Origin: Epilithonimonas hispanica
Lineage (GTDB): Bacteria > Bacteroidota > Bacteroidia > Flavobacteriales > Weeksellaceae
Reading direction: 5' to 3'
Assembly (NCBI RefSeq): GCF_003385395.1
Contig: NZ_QNUG01000024.1
Span: 1 to 54,945 of the forward strand
Length of the DNA stretch: 54,945 nt
Of this stretch, positions 34,312 through 43,357 are shown piece by piece (position 1 is the stretch's first letter; every line of letters starts with the position of its first letter). The notes beneath the pieces were generated by a model. That model was not told the DNA's origin. It made no database searches and worked only from the letters and a program-made list of their open reading frames with translations. A program made the position numbers and the translations under genes.

Positions 34312-34884
34312 ATGAAATCTTTAAAGCAGTTAATATTAGGAGCAGGAATTTTGGCAGGAGGATTAATGTCTGCACAGAGTTCTGATATGACCAATATGTT
34401 AAAAGTTGGTCTTAACACAGGTATTTCAACAGGTGGTAATACTGCCGCAAACGTAGGAGTAGATTTATCTTATCAAAATCTGATCACACCTGGTTTTGGT
34501 CTAGGTATTGCGACAGGTTACAATCAATATTTCGGAAAGAATAGAACCATTAACGGCGTAAATGTCGAGAACAATGATTTTGGAGTTATTCCTGTTGCTG
34601 CACTTTTCAGAGTATATCCAAAACAAACAGGGTTTTATTTTGGTGCTGACTTAGGTTACGGTTTCATCGTTGGAGATGATAAGGTAGCAAGTAATGTAAA
34701 TGTGGATAGACCAGATGGTGGTTTCTACATTAGACCAGAGATTGGTTACCATAACCGCGACTGGAACTTCTTTGCTCAGTATAACAAAACATTTACTGGA
34801 GACAAAGGTCAAATTGGAGATCAAAAATACAATGCAGGAGCAATCGGTGTAGGTGTTGCTTATAACATTCCTCTTGGTAAATAA
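34312..34884 (+). CDS. Small outer-membrane beta-barrel protein
   Basis: A 190-residue exported protein. The signal peptide is residues 1-22 (MKSLKQLILGAGILAGGLMS, then AQ). The rest is alternating hydrophobic/polar strands with many Gly, Tyr and Phe, for example GFYFGADLGYGFIVGD and GGFYIRPEIGYHNRDWNFFA. The end GAIGVGVAYNIPLGK looks like a closing strand. It is probably an eight-stranded outer-membrane barrel of the OmpA/OmpW-like class. Function is unknown. It has a sigma-54-like promoter and its own terminator. Confidence 0.8.
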   Translation: MKSLKQLILGAGILAGGLMSAQSSDMTNMLKVGLNTGISTGGNTAANVGVDLSYQNLITPGFGLGIATGYNQYFGKNRTINGVNVENNDFGVIPVAALFRVYPKQTGFYFGADLGYGFIVGDDKVASNVNVDRPDGGFYIRPEIGYHNRDWNFFAQYNKTFTGDKGQIGDQKYNAGAIGVGVAYNIPLGK

Positions 34885-34946
34885 TCAGAATTTTTTGGTT
34901 TTCTAAGAAAATCTAAAAATATTAATCAAACTATGACACATATTAT

Positions 34947-34980
34947 CGCCTTCATTTTTATGAGGGCGTTAATTTTTTTT
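34947..34980 (+). terminator. Intrinsic terminator of the beta-barrel gene
   Basis: CGCCTTCAT, loop TTTT, ATGAGGGCG (9 bp with one G-T), then TTAA and a long T-run. Confidence 0.85.
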
Positions 34981-35023
34981 TAAAACTTATCATACATCAA
35001 TTTTTATTTTGAATCATTCTAAG

Positions 35024-35031
35024 TAGATTTG
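35024..35031 (+). promoter_or_regulatory. -7 box of the YceI gene
   Basis: TAGATTTG, a perfect TAnnTTTG, 22 nt before the ATG; the -33 element is not evident. Confidence 0.5.
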
Positions 35032-35053
35032 CGCTATTAAAATTATTCAAGAA

Positions 35054-35620
35054 ATGAAAAAAGTATTATTACTAGCTGTATTGGTAAGCGGATTAGCTTT
35101 CGGTCAAACTAAAAAATTAACAAGTTCCGACGTACACTGGTGGGGTTATAAAATTGCAAAAACAGAAGCATCTTCTCACGATGGAACTGTGAATGTGAAA
35201 TCTGGAAACTTAGTTCTTAAAAATGGAGCAGTTGTAGGTGGAGATTTCGTGTTGGATATGACTTCTATCAACGCAACAGACCTTTCTGGAGAATACCAAG
35301 GGAAATTGAACGGTCACTTGAAAAACGGTGATTTCTTCGAAGTGGAAAAATTCCCAACTGCGACTTACAAAATCACTTCTGTAAAGAAAAACTCAAACAA
35401 AGATTACAATTTTGTAGTTAACGGAAACTTGACTGTAAAAGGTAAGACTAACCCAGTTTCTTTCCCTGCAAAAATCACTTCTTCAAACGGCGTTGTGACT
35501 TTGGAATCTGATAAATTTTCTTTCGACAGACAAAAATTTGATGTAGCTTACAAATCTACAATGCAAGACGTTTTGGTAAAAGACGATGTTGATTTGAAAG
35601 TTAAAATCAGCGTAAAATAA
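35054..35620 (+). CDS. YceI-family lipid-binding protein
   Basis: A 188-residue periplasmic protein. The signal peptide is MKKVLLLAVLVSGLAFG-Q. The mature part has the YceI signatures: VHWWGYKI, HDGTVNVKSGNL, the central LNGHLKNGDFFEVEKFPTAT and the closing FSFDRQKFDVAYKS. YceI proteins form an elongated lipocalin-like barrel that binds polyisoprenoids. It is a single gene between a promoter and a terminator. Confidence 0.93.
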   Translation: MKKVLLLAVLVSGLAFGQTKKLTSSDVHWWGYKIAKTEASSHDGTVNVKSGNLVLKNGAVVGGDFVLDMTSINATDLSGEYQGKLNGHLKNGDFFEVEKFPTATYKITSVKKNSNKDYNFVVNGNLTVKGKTNPVSFPAKITSSNGVVTLESDKFSFDRQKFDVAYKSTMQDVLVKDDVDLKVKISVK

Positions 35621-35645
35621 TTTTTCACAAAATATATATTTTCAA

Positions 35646-35673
35646 GGGCAGAATTTTTTCTGCTCTTTTTTTG
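35646..35673 (+). terminator. Intrinsic terminator of the YceI gene
   Basis: GGGCAGAA, loop TTTT, TTCTGCTC, then a T-run. Confidence 0.85.
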
Positions 35674-35700
35674 TTGTTAAATTTGAAAATTATCTTTGAA

Positions 35701-35810
35701 ATCTTTGTTAAGTTTGAAGTTTATGCTGAGAGAAGTCGAAGTGCCTTTGTGAACCTTAAAATATTTTCAATAATTTCAAAAAAAAGATTTGTGGACTTTG
35801 TGTTCAAAAA
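35701..35810. repeat. Dispersed intergenic repeat, family B copy 1
   Basis: It contains GTGCCTTTGTGAACCTTAAA, then ATATTTTCAATAATTTCAAA and an A-tract. It is nearly repeated at 36679-36750 and shares its first half with 53878-53960. It abuts the following gene. Confidence 0.7.
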
Positions 35811-35818
35811 ATAAATTG

Positions 35819-36460
35819 ATGAAACTATACATAATAAGCGGTCTCGGTGCAGATGAAAAAGTTTTAGAAAAACTCACTTTCAATCCAGAAATTGAAGTCA
35901 TTCACATTCCGTGGCTCATTCCAAATCTTAATGAAGAATTTTCCGATTATGTTCACAGAATGGCAGAATCGATAGATGATTCCGAAGATTTTTATTTAAT
36001 GGGATATTCTTTTGGAGGGATTTTGGTTCAGGAAATTCAGAAACTGAAACCGGCAAATAAAATTGTGATTTTGGGAAGTATTCGTTGCGATGCAGAGAAA
36101 TCAAAATTTATCAAGCTTGGTGAAAAAACTAATGCTATAAAGTACATTCCCAAACCTTTTTTTGGAAATAGCAGTTCGGTTTTATATATGTTTCTGAAAA
36201 AAATATTTGATTCCAAAAACGCCAATCTTTTAGAATACTTCCGAGTAAAAGACCCATATTATCTAAAATGGTCAATGGACAAAGTTGCGAAATGGAAATT
36301 TGATAAGATTCCGGATGTCATTCAGATTTTGGCAGATAAGGACATAGTTTTTCCGATTAAAAACTCGCAGCCCGATTTTGTAATAAAGAACGCAACCCAT
36401 CTTTTTCCATTAACCAAAGCAAAACAAGTTTCAGAAATTCTCAAGACCATTTTTGTGTAA
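35819..36460 (+). CDS. Alpha/beta hydrolase
   Basis: A 213-residue small alpha/beta hydrolase. The nucleophile elbow is GYSFGG (Ser near residue 69), with a candidate Asp in LADKDIVFP and His in NATHLFPL near the C-terminus, so a full Ser-Asp-His triad is available. There is no signal peptide, so it should be cytosolic. The substrate cannot be predicted. The start is the ATG at 35819; an in-frame TTG lies at 35789. Confidence 0.8.
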   Translation: MKLYIISGLGADEKVLEKLTFNPEIEVIHIPWLIPNLNEEFSDYVHRMAESIDDSEDFYLMGYSFGGILVQEIQKLKPANKIVILGSIRCDAEKSKFIKLGEKTNAIKYIPKPFFGNSSSVLYMFLKKIFDSKNANLLEYFRVKDPYYLKWSMDKVAKWKFDKIPDVIQILADKDIVFPIKNSQPDFVIKNATHLFPLTKAKQVSEILKTIFV

Positions 36461-36469
36461 TTTTAATTT

Positions 36470-36577
36470 GGGCAGCTTAATCCGCCTTCCACTCCCAATC
36501 TTTTTTGCTCACGTTTTCATATTAAATAGAACTCGAAGACTACGCAAAAAAGGATTTCCGTTCAAGTCGGGCTGCAG
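36470..36577. repeat. Dispersed intergenic repeat, copy B of the 30454 family
   Basis: GGGCAGCTTAATCCGCCT, CCCAATCTTTT, then AAAAAAGGATTTCCGTTCAA and GTCGGGCTGC: the same blocks as 30454-30547. Confidence 0.7.
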
Positions 36578-36678
36578 ATTCAGCGTAAAATAGAAAGTTA
36601 ACTTAAAAACTCAATATTGTTAAAAATCTGCAAAATCAGCTTAATCAGCGAGAAACTCAAAACCTTTTTTGAGCAAAG

Positions 36679-36750
36679 CGCCTTTGCGAACCTCAAAATA
36701 TTTTCAATAATTTCAAAAAAAATCTTTGAACTCTTTGCGGTAAAAAACTA
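36679..36750. repeat. Dispersed intergenic repeat, family B copy 2
   Basis: GCGCCTTTGCGAACCTCAAA, then ATATTTTCAATAATTTCAAA and an A-tract, matching 35740-35785. Together with the previous repeat it fills most of the 359-base gap before sdaA; no gene is seen there. Confidence 0.7.
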
Positions 36751-36764
36751 TACTTAACATAAAG

Positions 36765-36795
36765 TTGCGCCGATTTCAAAAATCAATTACATTTA
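36765..36795 (+). promoter_or_regulatory. Probable sdaA promoter
   Basis: TTG at 36765-36767, 20 nt, then TACATTTA at 36788-36795 (one mismatch), 25 nt before the ATG. Confidence 0.5.
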
Positions 36796-36819
36796 CAATC
36801 GATAATTTTTTACAATTTA

Positions 36820-38238
36820 ATGGAATCTATCAGTGTTTTTGACATCATAAAAATCGGAATTGGACCATCATCTTCCCACACAATGGGACCTTGGAATGCA
36901 GCCAAGATGTTTCTGGATTTGATCAAAAGAAATCATGCTTTACAAGATGTGCAAGAAGTTTTCGTAGAATTCTTTGGTTCTTTGGCGAAAACAGGCGTTG
37001 GCCACGGAACCGATATTGCAGGAATGCTAGGTTTAAGTGGAGAAAACTTCCGAACAATTGATACTAATAAGATAGATGAAAAAATTGAAAAAATAAAATC
37101 AGATCAAAAAATCAATCTTGGTGGAGAGGTTTGGTTGCCTTTTGTTTACGGACATCATTTGATCCTTAATAAAGAAAAATCCCTAGATTTTCACCCAAAT
37201 GGGATGATTTTCAAAGTTATATTCCAAAATGGGGAAGAATTAAGTCAGGATTACTATTCCGTTGGAGGCGGATTTGTAGCAACCCAAGAAGATAATTCGA
37301 TGGGAGATCGTTGTGTTCGCACACTTTATCCTTGCCATAAGGGCAGCGACATTCTTAAGTACATCGATAAACTTAAACTCGATAAAATCTCAGATTTGGT
37401 TTTCCTTAACGAAGAATCTTGGAGAACGCAGGTGGAAACGCGTCAAAAAGCTCTTGAGATTTGGGATAACATCAAAGATTGCGTTTATAAAAGTATTAAT
37501 AAAAAAGGCGTTCTTCCAGGTGGTTTAAATGTTACAAGACGTGCTTCTGAGATGAATGAGAAGCTCCTCGGAACACAGATTTATAAAAACAAAAATCAAT
37601 GGTTCGAAATGGTAAAAAACGAGCAAAAAACTTTTAGCTCTGTTACCAAATGGGTTTCCTGTTTTGCGCTTGCTGTTAACGAAGAAAATGCTTCTTTCGG
37701 AAGAATCATTACAGCGCCAACCAACGGTGCAAGCGGCGTAATTCCCGCAGTTTTGATGTACGCACAAAGTTTCACCGAATTTAATTCTGAAGAAGATATT
37801 ATTAGATTTCTTTTGGTTGCAGGAGAAATTGGAACTATTTTCAAGAAAAATGCAACTATTTCTGCAGCAATGGGTGGTTGTCAAGCAGAAGTAGGCGTTT
37901 CGTCTGCAATGGCAGCGGCAGGATTGACAGAAATTTCTGGCGGAACACCAGGGCAGGTTTTGATGGCTGCAGAAATTGCAATGGAACATCATCTTGGATT
38001 AACCTGTGATCCTATTGGCGGATTGGTACAAATCCCTTGTATCGAGCGTAATTCTATGGGCGCAATGAAAGCTATAACTGCTGCTTCTCTTGCTTTGGAT
38101 GGAGATCCCACCAAGGCAAAAGTTTCTTTAGATAGTGTTATCAAATCTATGTGGGAAACAGCTTTGGATATGAATTCAAAATATAAAGAAACTTCTGAAG
38201 GCGGTTTAGCAGTTGCGGTAAATGTTGCGGAGTGCTAA
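36820..38238 (+). CDS. sdaA: L-serine ammonia-lyase (iron-sulfur dependent)
   Basis: A 472-residue single-chain L-serine dehydratase: beta domain first (IGIGPSSSHTMGPWNAAKMF), catalytic alpha domain second. It deaminates L-serine to pyruvate and ammonia. The [4Fe-4S] cysteines are Cys354 (MGGCQAEVG), Cys396 (GLTCDPIGG) and Cys407 (IPCIERN). The last residue is Cys472, matching the tail-in-mouth cysteine that occupies the cluster in the Legionella enzyme. It is cytosolic and monocistronic. Confidence 0.95.
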   Translation: MESISVFDIIKIGIGPSSSHTMGPWNAAKMFLDLIKRNHALQDVQEVFVEFFGSLAKTGVGHGTDIAGMLGLSGENFRTIDTNKIDEKIEKIKSDQKINLGGEVWLPFVYGHHLILNKEKSLDFHPNGMIFKVIFQNGEELSQDYYSVGGGFVATQEDNSMGDRCVRTLYPCHKGSDILKYIDKLKLDKISDLVFLNEESWRTQVETRQKALEIWDNIKDCVYKSINKKGVLPGGLNVTRRASEMNEKLLGTQIYKNKNQWFEMVKNEQKTFSSVTKWVSCFALAVNEENASFGRIITAPTNGASGVIPAVLMYAQSFTEFNSEEDIIRFLLVAGEIGTIFKKNATISAAMGGCQAEVGVSSAMAAAGLTEISGGTPGQVLMAAEIAMEHHLGLTCDPIGGLVQIPCIERNSMGAMKAITAASLALDGDPTKAKVSLDSVIKSMWETALDMNSKYKETSEGGLAVAVNVAEC

Positions 38239-38435
38239 TTTTGTAATGAACGCCTTATAGATTGTCAGTCTGAGGTTCTCGAAGATATCTAAATACTTAA
38301 GCGAAGCTTTCCAAATAAAAATTAATATAAATATTGAAAGATGATTTTAGTTCTAATTTTCTAAAGTCTAATTTCTAATCAATATTTCCCAATATTAAAT
38401 TTTCATAATAAAGAATTGTTAAAAAAGAAGTCATT

Positions 38436-38465
38436 TTGTTAGCAAAAATAAAATTCGTATCTTTG
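38436..38465 (+). promoter_or_regulatory. Promoter of the DEAD-box helicase gene
   Basis: TTG at 38436-38438, 19 nt, then TATCTTTG at 38458-38465 followed by C: the best consensus promoter of the window. Start near 38471, 17 nt before the ATG. Confidence 0.8.
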
Positions 38466-38487
38466 CAGCAAATTAGACGATCTTTAA

Positions 38488-40182
38488 ATGAATTTATTTA
38501 CGGAATCCAATCTTAGCGCTGAAGTTCTTCAGGCGATTGGCGACCTCGGCTTCGTAGAGCCGACAGAAATCCAAAAACAGACTATTCCTTTTATCTCTAC
38601 AGATACTCGCGATCTTATCGCACTTGCGGCAACAGGAACAGGCAAAACAGCAGCATTTTCGCTTCCGATTTTGGATATGATAGACGACAACAGTCGTAAA
38701 ATCCAATTATTGGTGCTTTGCCCTACTCGTGAACTTTGCCTTCAGATTACCAAAGACATCAAAAATTATACTAAATACCTAAAAGACATCAAGACTACTG
38801 CAGTTTATGGTGGTAGCAGTATTATGGATCAAATACGATCTTTGAGAGACAAACCGCAAATTATTGTGGGAACTCCGGGTCGTGTGATCGATATGATCGG
38901 AAGAAAAGCACTTGACTTTTCTGAAGTACAATGGGTAGTTTTGGATGAAGCTGATGAAATGTTATCAATGGGTTTCAAAGACGATTTGGAAACAATCCTT
39001 AGCGAAACGCCTGAAACTAAGCAAACTTTCTTGTTCTCTGCAACGATGAACAAAGAAGTGGAGCGTATTTCTAAAAACTATTTGACCAATCCTCACAGAA
39101 TTTCTGTTGGATCGATCAATGCAGTTAAGAAAAACATCAAGCACGAATATTATGTGGTTGGTTACAGACAGAAAAAAGAAGCTTTGAAGAGATTGATCGA
39201 TGCAAATCCGAATCAATATTCAATCATTTTCTGTAGAACAAGAATGGAAACTCAGGAAATTGCAGATTTCTTGATGCAAAATGGTTACGCAGCAGATGCA
39301 CTTCATGGTGATCTTTCTCAAGCACAGAGAGATACAGTGATGAAGAAATTCAGACTGAAAAACATCGATATTTTGGTGGCAACAGATGTTGCGGCTAGAG
39401 GTTTGGATGTGGATTCTTTGACTCACGTTATCCATTTCTCTTTACCAGATGATCCAGAAGTTTTCGTACACAGAAGCGGAAGAACAGGACGTGCAGGTAA
39501 AGACGGAATTTCTATGGCTCTTATCAAACCAGAAGAAAGCAGAAAATTGAAGCAAATCAAGTCTGAGACTAAAATCGAAATGACTGAGAAGCAAGTTCCA
39601 TCAGGAAAAGATATTATCAAAGCTCAGGTTGCTGGTGTTTTCGAAAAATTATTGACAGAGCACGAGGATTTCTTCGAGTTTGATGATTCTTTGATTCCAG
39701 ACCTTTCCAACTTCACAAAAGAAGAATTGGTTCATCAGTTACTACAATTCCAATTGAAAGATCTTGCGACTTATTATAAGGATAGAAATGATCTTCAAAA
39801 ACAAGAAATAAATAGTAGAGGGGATGACAGAGGAAGCAGAAGAGAAAGAGGAAGAGAGCGTGAAAGAAACGGCGAACCGAGAGAAAGAAGAGAGCGTGGC
39901 GATAGAAACGACAGAGGTGGAAAACCAAGAAGAAAAAATGAAGATATGGTAAGATTCTTCTTCAACCTTGGAAAAAGAGACCAACTGAAGAAAGTGGATA
40001 TGCTTGACATCATCAATAAAGCGACTTCTAAATCTAAAAAAAGAGCAGATATCGGTAATATCGAAATCTTGGATAAGTTCAGCTTTTTCGAAATCGAAAA
40101 GTCTTTCAAAAATGAAGTGATGAATGGATTGACTGAGATGAAATTTCGGGGAAAAGAAATGCGCGCCGAAGTTGCAAATTAA
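38488..40182 (+). CDS. DEAD-box ATP-dependent RNA helicase (DeaD/CsdA-like)
   Basis: A 564-residue RNA helicase. Motifs in order: Q motif (FVEPTEIQKQTIPF), Walker A AATGTGKT at about 47-54, PTRELCLQ, TPGR, LDEADEM, SAT, IIFCRTR, ARGLDV and HRSGRTGRAG. An Arg/Glu/Gly-rich disordered linker follows (about 445-480). A C-terminal DbpA-type RNA-binding domain is at about 485-564 (VRFFFNLGKRDQL to EMRAEV). The family unwinds structured RNA in ribosome assembly and cold adaptation. It is monocistronic with a strong promoter and a terminator. Confidence 0.93.
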   Translation: MNLFTESNLSAEVLQAIGDLGFVEPTEIQKQTIPFISTDTRDLIALAATGTGKTAAFSLPILDMIDDNSRKIQLLVLCPTRELCLQITKDIKNYTKYLKDIKTTAVYGGSSIMDQIRSLRDKPQIIVGTPGRVIDMIGRKALDFSEVQWVVLDEADEMLSMGFKDDLETILSETPETKQTFLFSATMNKEVERISKNYLTNPHRISVGSINAVKKNIKHEYYVVGYRQKKEALKRLIDANPNQYSIIFCRTRMETQEIADFLMQNGYAADALHGDLSQAQRDTVMKKFRLKNIDILVATDVAARGLDVDSLTHVIHFSLPDDPEVFVHRSGRTGRAGKDGISMALIKPEESRKLKQIKSETKIEMTEKQVPSGKDIIKAQVAGVFEKLLTEHEDFFEFDDSLIPDLSNFTKEELVHQLLQFQLKDLATYYKDRNDLQKQEINSRGDDRGSRRERGRERERNGEPRERRERGDRNDRGGKPRRKNEDMVRFFFNLGKRDQLKKVDMLDIINKATSKSKKRADIGNIEILDKFSFFEIEKSFKNEVMNGLTEMKFRGKEMRAEVAN

Positions 40183-40220
40183 TCATAAAACATTAATAGA
40201 TATCTAAAACAATATTTGTA

Positions 40221-40248
40221 AAAACCTGCTAATCAGCAGGTTTTTGTT
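40221..40248 (+). terminator. Intrinsic terminator of the DEAD-box gene
   Basis: AAAACCTGCT, loop AATC, AGCAGGTTTT and a further T. Confidence 0.85.
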
Positions 40249-40335
40249 GTTTTTAATCTTAATGATAATTTAACATAAAAATTTTCATCGCCTTTTGTTT
40301 TTTATCATATTTGCAAGACTTAAATAAGAACTAAA

Positions 40336-40974
40336 ATGGGAATAGGAAATCTTTTCAGAGCATTTCAACCAAAAGATAAAATTTTTTTTGATCTGTTTCT
40401 AAAGGTAGCAGACAACTTAGTAGAAATGTCGAAGACTTTTCACGACGGTTTACTAGATTTTGATATCAATGATGAAACATTATTGAATCAAATGAGTGAT
40501 TATGAGCATAAGCTGGATGATCTTACTCACGAGATTTTTGTACAACTGGGCGAGAATTTTATCACACCTTTTGATAGAGAAGATATCAGTTATTTGACAT
40601 CTGGTTTGGATGATATTGCAGATTATATCTATGCTTCTGCAAAATATATTTATCTTTACAAAAGTCCGGATAACAAAGTTTACTCCGAGTTTTCTTTGTT
40701 GATCTACAAATCTTGTATAGAGATTAAGAAAGCTTTAGAAAACTTAAAAGATTTTAGAAATCCTAATGAAGTTAGAGAGTCTTGCATCAAGATTAATTCT
40801 TACGAGAACATTGCAGATGACGTTCTAAGTCAAGCGATCGTTAAATTGTTCGAAACCAATGATGCAATCTTGATTATCAAGCAAAAATCAATCTTAGATT
40901 ATCTGGAGGTTGTTACAGACAAAGCAGAAGATGTTGCCAATACAATGGAGAGCATAGTTATCAAATACGCTTAA
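40336..40974 (+). CDS. DUF47 (PhoU-like) Pit accessory protein
   Basis: A 212-residue all-helical protein of the DUF47/PhoU-like type. Motifs are YEHKLDDLTHEIF and DREDISYLTSGLDDIADYIY, acidic clusters of the metal-binding kind seen in PhoU. It lies 24 bp ahead of the phosphate transporter, the standard DUF47-Pit pairing, and probably regulates that transporter at the inner membrane. Confidence 0.92.
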   Translation: MGIGNLFRAFQPKDKIFFDLFLKVADNLVEMSKTFHDGLLDFDINDETLLNQMSDYEHKLDDLTHEIFVQLGENFITPFDREDISYLTSGLDDIADYIYASAKYIYLYKSPDNKVYSEFSLLIYKSCIEIKKALENLKDFRNPNEVRESCIKINSYENIADDVLSQAIVKLFETNDAILIIKQKSILDYLEVVTDKAEDVANTMESIVIKYA

Positions 40975-40998
40975 AAAGCAGTATCAAAAAATAAACGA

Positions 40999-42141
40999 AT
41001 GGATTTTCCAATTCTACTCATTATCATTATCGCGCTTGCGCTGATATTTGATTATATCAATGGTTTTCACGATGCTGCCAATTCTATCGCAACCATTGTT
41101 TCTACAAAAGTACTTACACCTTTTCAAGCTGTTCTTTGGGCAGCGTTTTGGAATTTTGCAGCATTTTTCCTTGCGGCATACGTTGTAGGTGAATTTAAAA
41201 TTGGTAATACGATTGCTAAAACAGTAGATGAAAACTTCATCACACTGGAAGTGATTTTTGCAGGACTTATTGCAGCTATTGCTTGGAATCTATTGACCTG
41301 GTGGTTTGGGATTCCATCTTCATCATCGCATACTTTGATTGGAGGTTTTATCGGAGCCGCATTGATGCACGCTTTGATTACAGACTATCATTTAATTGCA
41401 ATTACTCACCCAGATTATTCTTTCTTCGAAAAAGTGTATCAATCATTTGTACAGCTCTTTTCGCAGAATGTAGTTAAGTATAAAGTAGTTATTCCTATTT
41501 TCTTGTTCATTTTTATGGCTCCGCTTATTGGAATGGCAATTTCAATTGTTATTACATTGATTATTGTTAATATCTGTAAAAGAGCCAATCCGCACAAAGC
41601 TGAACGTGTTTTCAAAAAATTACAATTGGTTTCTTCTGCATTATTTAGTCTTGGACACGGGACCAATGATGCACAAAAAGTAATGGGTATTATTGGAGCA
41701 GCTATGATCTATTTTCACGTGAATATGATGAAAGATCCTATGTATCTTAATATTGCAGAAGCAGATCGTTTCAACTTCTTTGCTGAACATTATCTTTGGG
41801 TTCCTATCGTGTCGTTCTTAGCAATTGCATTAGGAACAATGAGTGGAGGATGGAAGATCATCAAAACAATGGGAACTAGAATTACGAAAGTAACGCCATT
41901 GGAAGGTGTAGCAGCAGAAACTGCAGGTGCAATTACACTTTTTATCACAGAACAACTAAGAATACCTGTTTCTACAACACATACAGTGACAGGGTCTATT
42001 ATTGGAGTTGGTTTGACTAAGAGAGTCTCTGCGGTAAGATGGGGTGTAACAGTTAGTTTACTTTGGGCTTGGATTCTTACGATTCCTATTAGTGCTATTG
42101 TTGCAGGGATTACCTATCTTTTGGTAGCATTAATTTTTTAG
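40999..42141 (+). CDS. pit: Inorganic phosphate transporter, Pit family
   Basis: A 380-residue inner-membrane transporter with about ten helices. The two inverted-repeat signatures are GFHDAANSIATIVSTKVLTP near the N-terminus and GHGTNDAQKVMGI in the second half. A charged cytoplasmic loop (CKRANPHKAERVFKKLQ) separates the halves. It imports phosphate, probably as a metal-phosphate complex with protons or sodium. It is cotranscribed with the DUF47 gene and followed by a strong terminator. Confidence 0.93.
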   Translation: MDFPILLIIIIALALIFDYINGFHDAANSIATIVSTKVLTPFQAVLWAAFWNFAAFFLAAYVVGEFKIGNTIAKTVDENFITLEVIFAGLIAAIAWNLLTWWFGIPSSSSHTLIGGFIGAALMHALITDYHLIAITHPDYSFFEKVYQSFVQLFSQNVVKYKVVIPIFLFIFMAPLIGMAISIVITLIIVNICKRANPHKAERVFKKLQLVSSALFSLGHGTNDAQKVMGIIGAAMIYFHVNMMKDPMYLNIAEADRFNFFAEHYLWVPIVSFLAIALGTMSGGWKIIKTMGTRITKVTPLEGVAAETAGAITLFITEQLRIPVSTTHTVTGSIIGVGLTKRVSAVRWGVTVSLLWAWILTIPISAIVAGITYLLVALIF

Positions 42142-42167
42142 AATTAATATTAAACTTAATAATATTT

Positions 42168-42203
42168 AAAAACTTTCCAATAATACTTTGGAAAGTTTTT
42201 TTA
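42168..42203 (+). terminator. Intrinsic terminator of the DUF47-pit operon
   Basis: AAAAACTTTCCAA, 7-nt loop, TTGGAAAGTTTTT and further Ts. Confidence 0.9.
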
Positions 42204-42248
42204 TGTTAAAAAATCACTTAATAATCGACAAAAACAAGTTTCAAAATC

Positions 42249-42280
42249 TTGGAAAAACATCTATAAAAATTGTACTTTTG
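42249..42280 (+). promoter_or_regulatory. Promoter of the prenyl synthase gene
   Basis: TTG at 42249-42251, 21 nt, then TACTTTTG at 42273-42280, a perfect box 19 nt before the ATG. Confidence 0.7.
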
Positions 42281-42298
42281 TCATAAACAAAATCTCGA

Positions 42299-43270
42299 AT
42301 GGAATTTTTAGATCACTACCAAAAGATCGTCGCTGAAGCTGTAGATAAATACACATTTACAGAAAAACCTTCAGAACTTTATGAACCGATGAATTACATC
42401 ATTTCGCATGGCGGAAAAAGACTTCGTCCAATAATGGTTCTAATGGGCAACGAGTTATTTGATGGTGATATGGAAAAAGCGATTAAGCCAGCTTTAGCCA
42501 TCGAGTTTTTTCATAATTTTACATTGATTCATGATGATATTATGGACGAAGCGCCTATTCGTAGAAATAAGCCTACAATCCATACGCTTCACGGGATTAA
42601 TGTTGGGATTCTCTCTGGAGATGCATTATTGATAAAAGCTTATCAATTCTTCGAAGATCTAGAACCAGAATTATTCAAAAAATGTATCAAAATATTTTCT
42701 GAAACAGGTGCTGTTCTTTGCGAAGGCCAGCAGAATGATGTCAATTTTGAAACACAAAAACATGTTTCATATGACGAGTACATCAATATGATTACAAGTA
42801 AAACAGGTGTTTTGAGTGCTGCTTCTTTCCAAATAGGTGCTCTGATTGCCGGGGCTTCTGAAGAAGATGCTGAATTAATTTACAATTTTGGGAAACACAT
42901 AGGAATTGCTTTCCAAATAATGGATGATTACTTAGACGTCTTTGGAGATATGGAACAGTTTGGGAAAAAACATGCGGGTGATATCTACGAAAACAAAAAA
43001 ACCATTCTTTATCTTTTGGCTCTAGAACATGCGAATGAAGAAGAATTATCAGAGCTTAATTATTGGTTTTCTAAAAAAACAGATAATGTTGATAAGGTTT
43101 ATAGCGTAGAAAAAATCTTCCGTAGAACAAAAGTAGATGACAAAGTTCTAAGATTGATCCAAAAACATAATGAGATTGGACAATCTTATCTGGATAAAAT
43201 CAATCTTCCTGACGAGAAAAAATTACCTTTCCGAGAACTGGCAAATTACCTTTTGAGAAGAGAATCCTAA
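42299..43270 (+). CDS. Polyprenyl (probably geranylgeranyl) diphosphate synthase
   Basis: A 323-residue all-helical prenyltransferase. First Asp-rich motif DDIMD at 79-83, second DDYLD at 209-213, and GGKRLRP at 38-44 for substrate binding. The fifth residue before the first motif is Phe74, a bulky residue of the type that limits product length; long-chain synthases carry a small one. This favours a C20 (GGPP) or C15 product, for example for carotenoids, over octaprenyl. Product length is inference. It has its own promoter. Confidence 0.88.
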   Translation: MEFLDHYQKIVAEAVDKYTFTEKPSELYEPMNYIISHGGKRLRPIMVLMGNELFDGDMEKAIKPALAIEFFHNFTLIHDDIMDEAPIRRNKPTIHTLHGINVGILSGDALLIKAYQFFEDLEPELFKKCIKIFSETGAVLCEGQQNDVNFETQKHVSYDEYINMITSKTGVLSAASFQIGALIAGASEEDAELIYNFGKHIGIAFQIMDDYLDVFGDMEQFGKKHAGDIYENKKTILYLLALEHANEEELSELNYWFSKKTDNVDKVYSVEKIFRRTKVDDKVLRLIQKHNEIGQSYLDKINLPDEKKLPFRELANYLLRRES

Positions 43271-43357
43271 TATGATAATGTAGAAATTTACCAATCTAGC
43301 AATGATTTCAGATATTGGTAAATTTCTACATTGATTAAATTGTTACATTTTAAAATA

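Noticed and set aside
34212-34418. 68-codon minus-strand frame over the sigma-54-like promoter
   Set aside because: It overlaps the promoter and signal peptide region of the beta-barrel gene and has no recognisable features.
37525-37992. 155-codon minus-strand frame within sdaA
   Set aside because: It is a cysteine-rich shadow frame of a well-supported gene.
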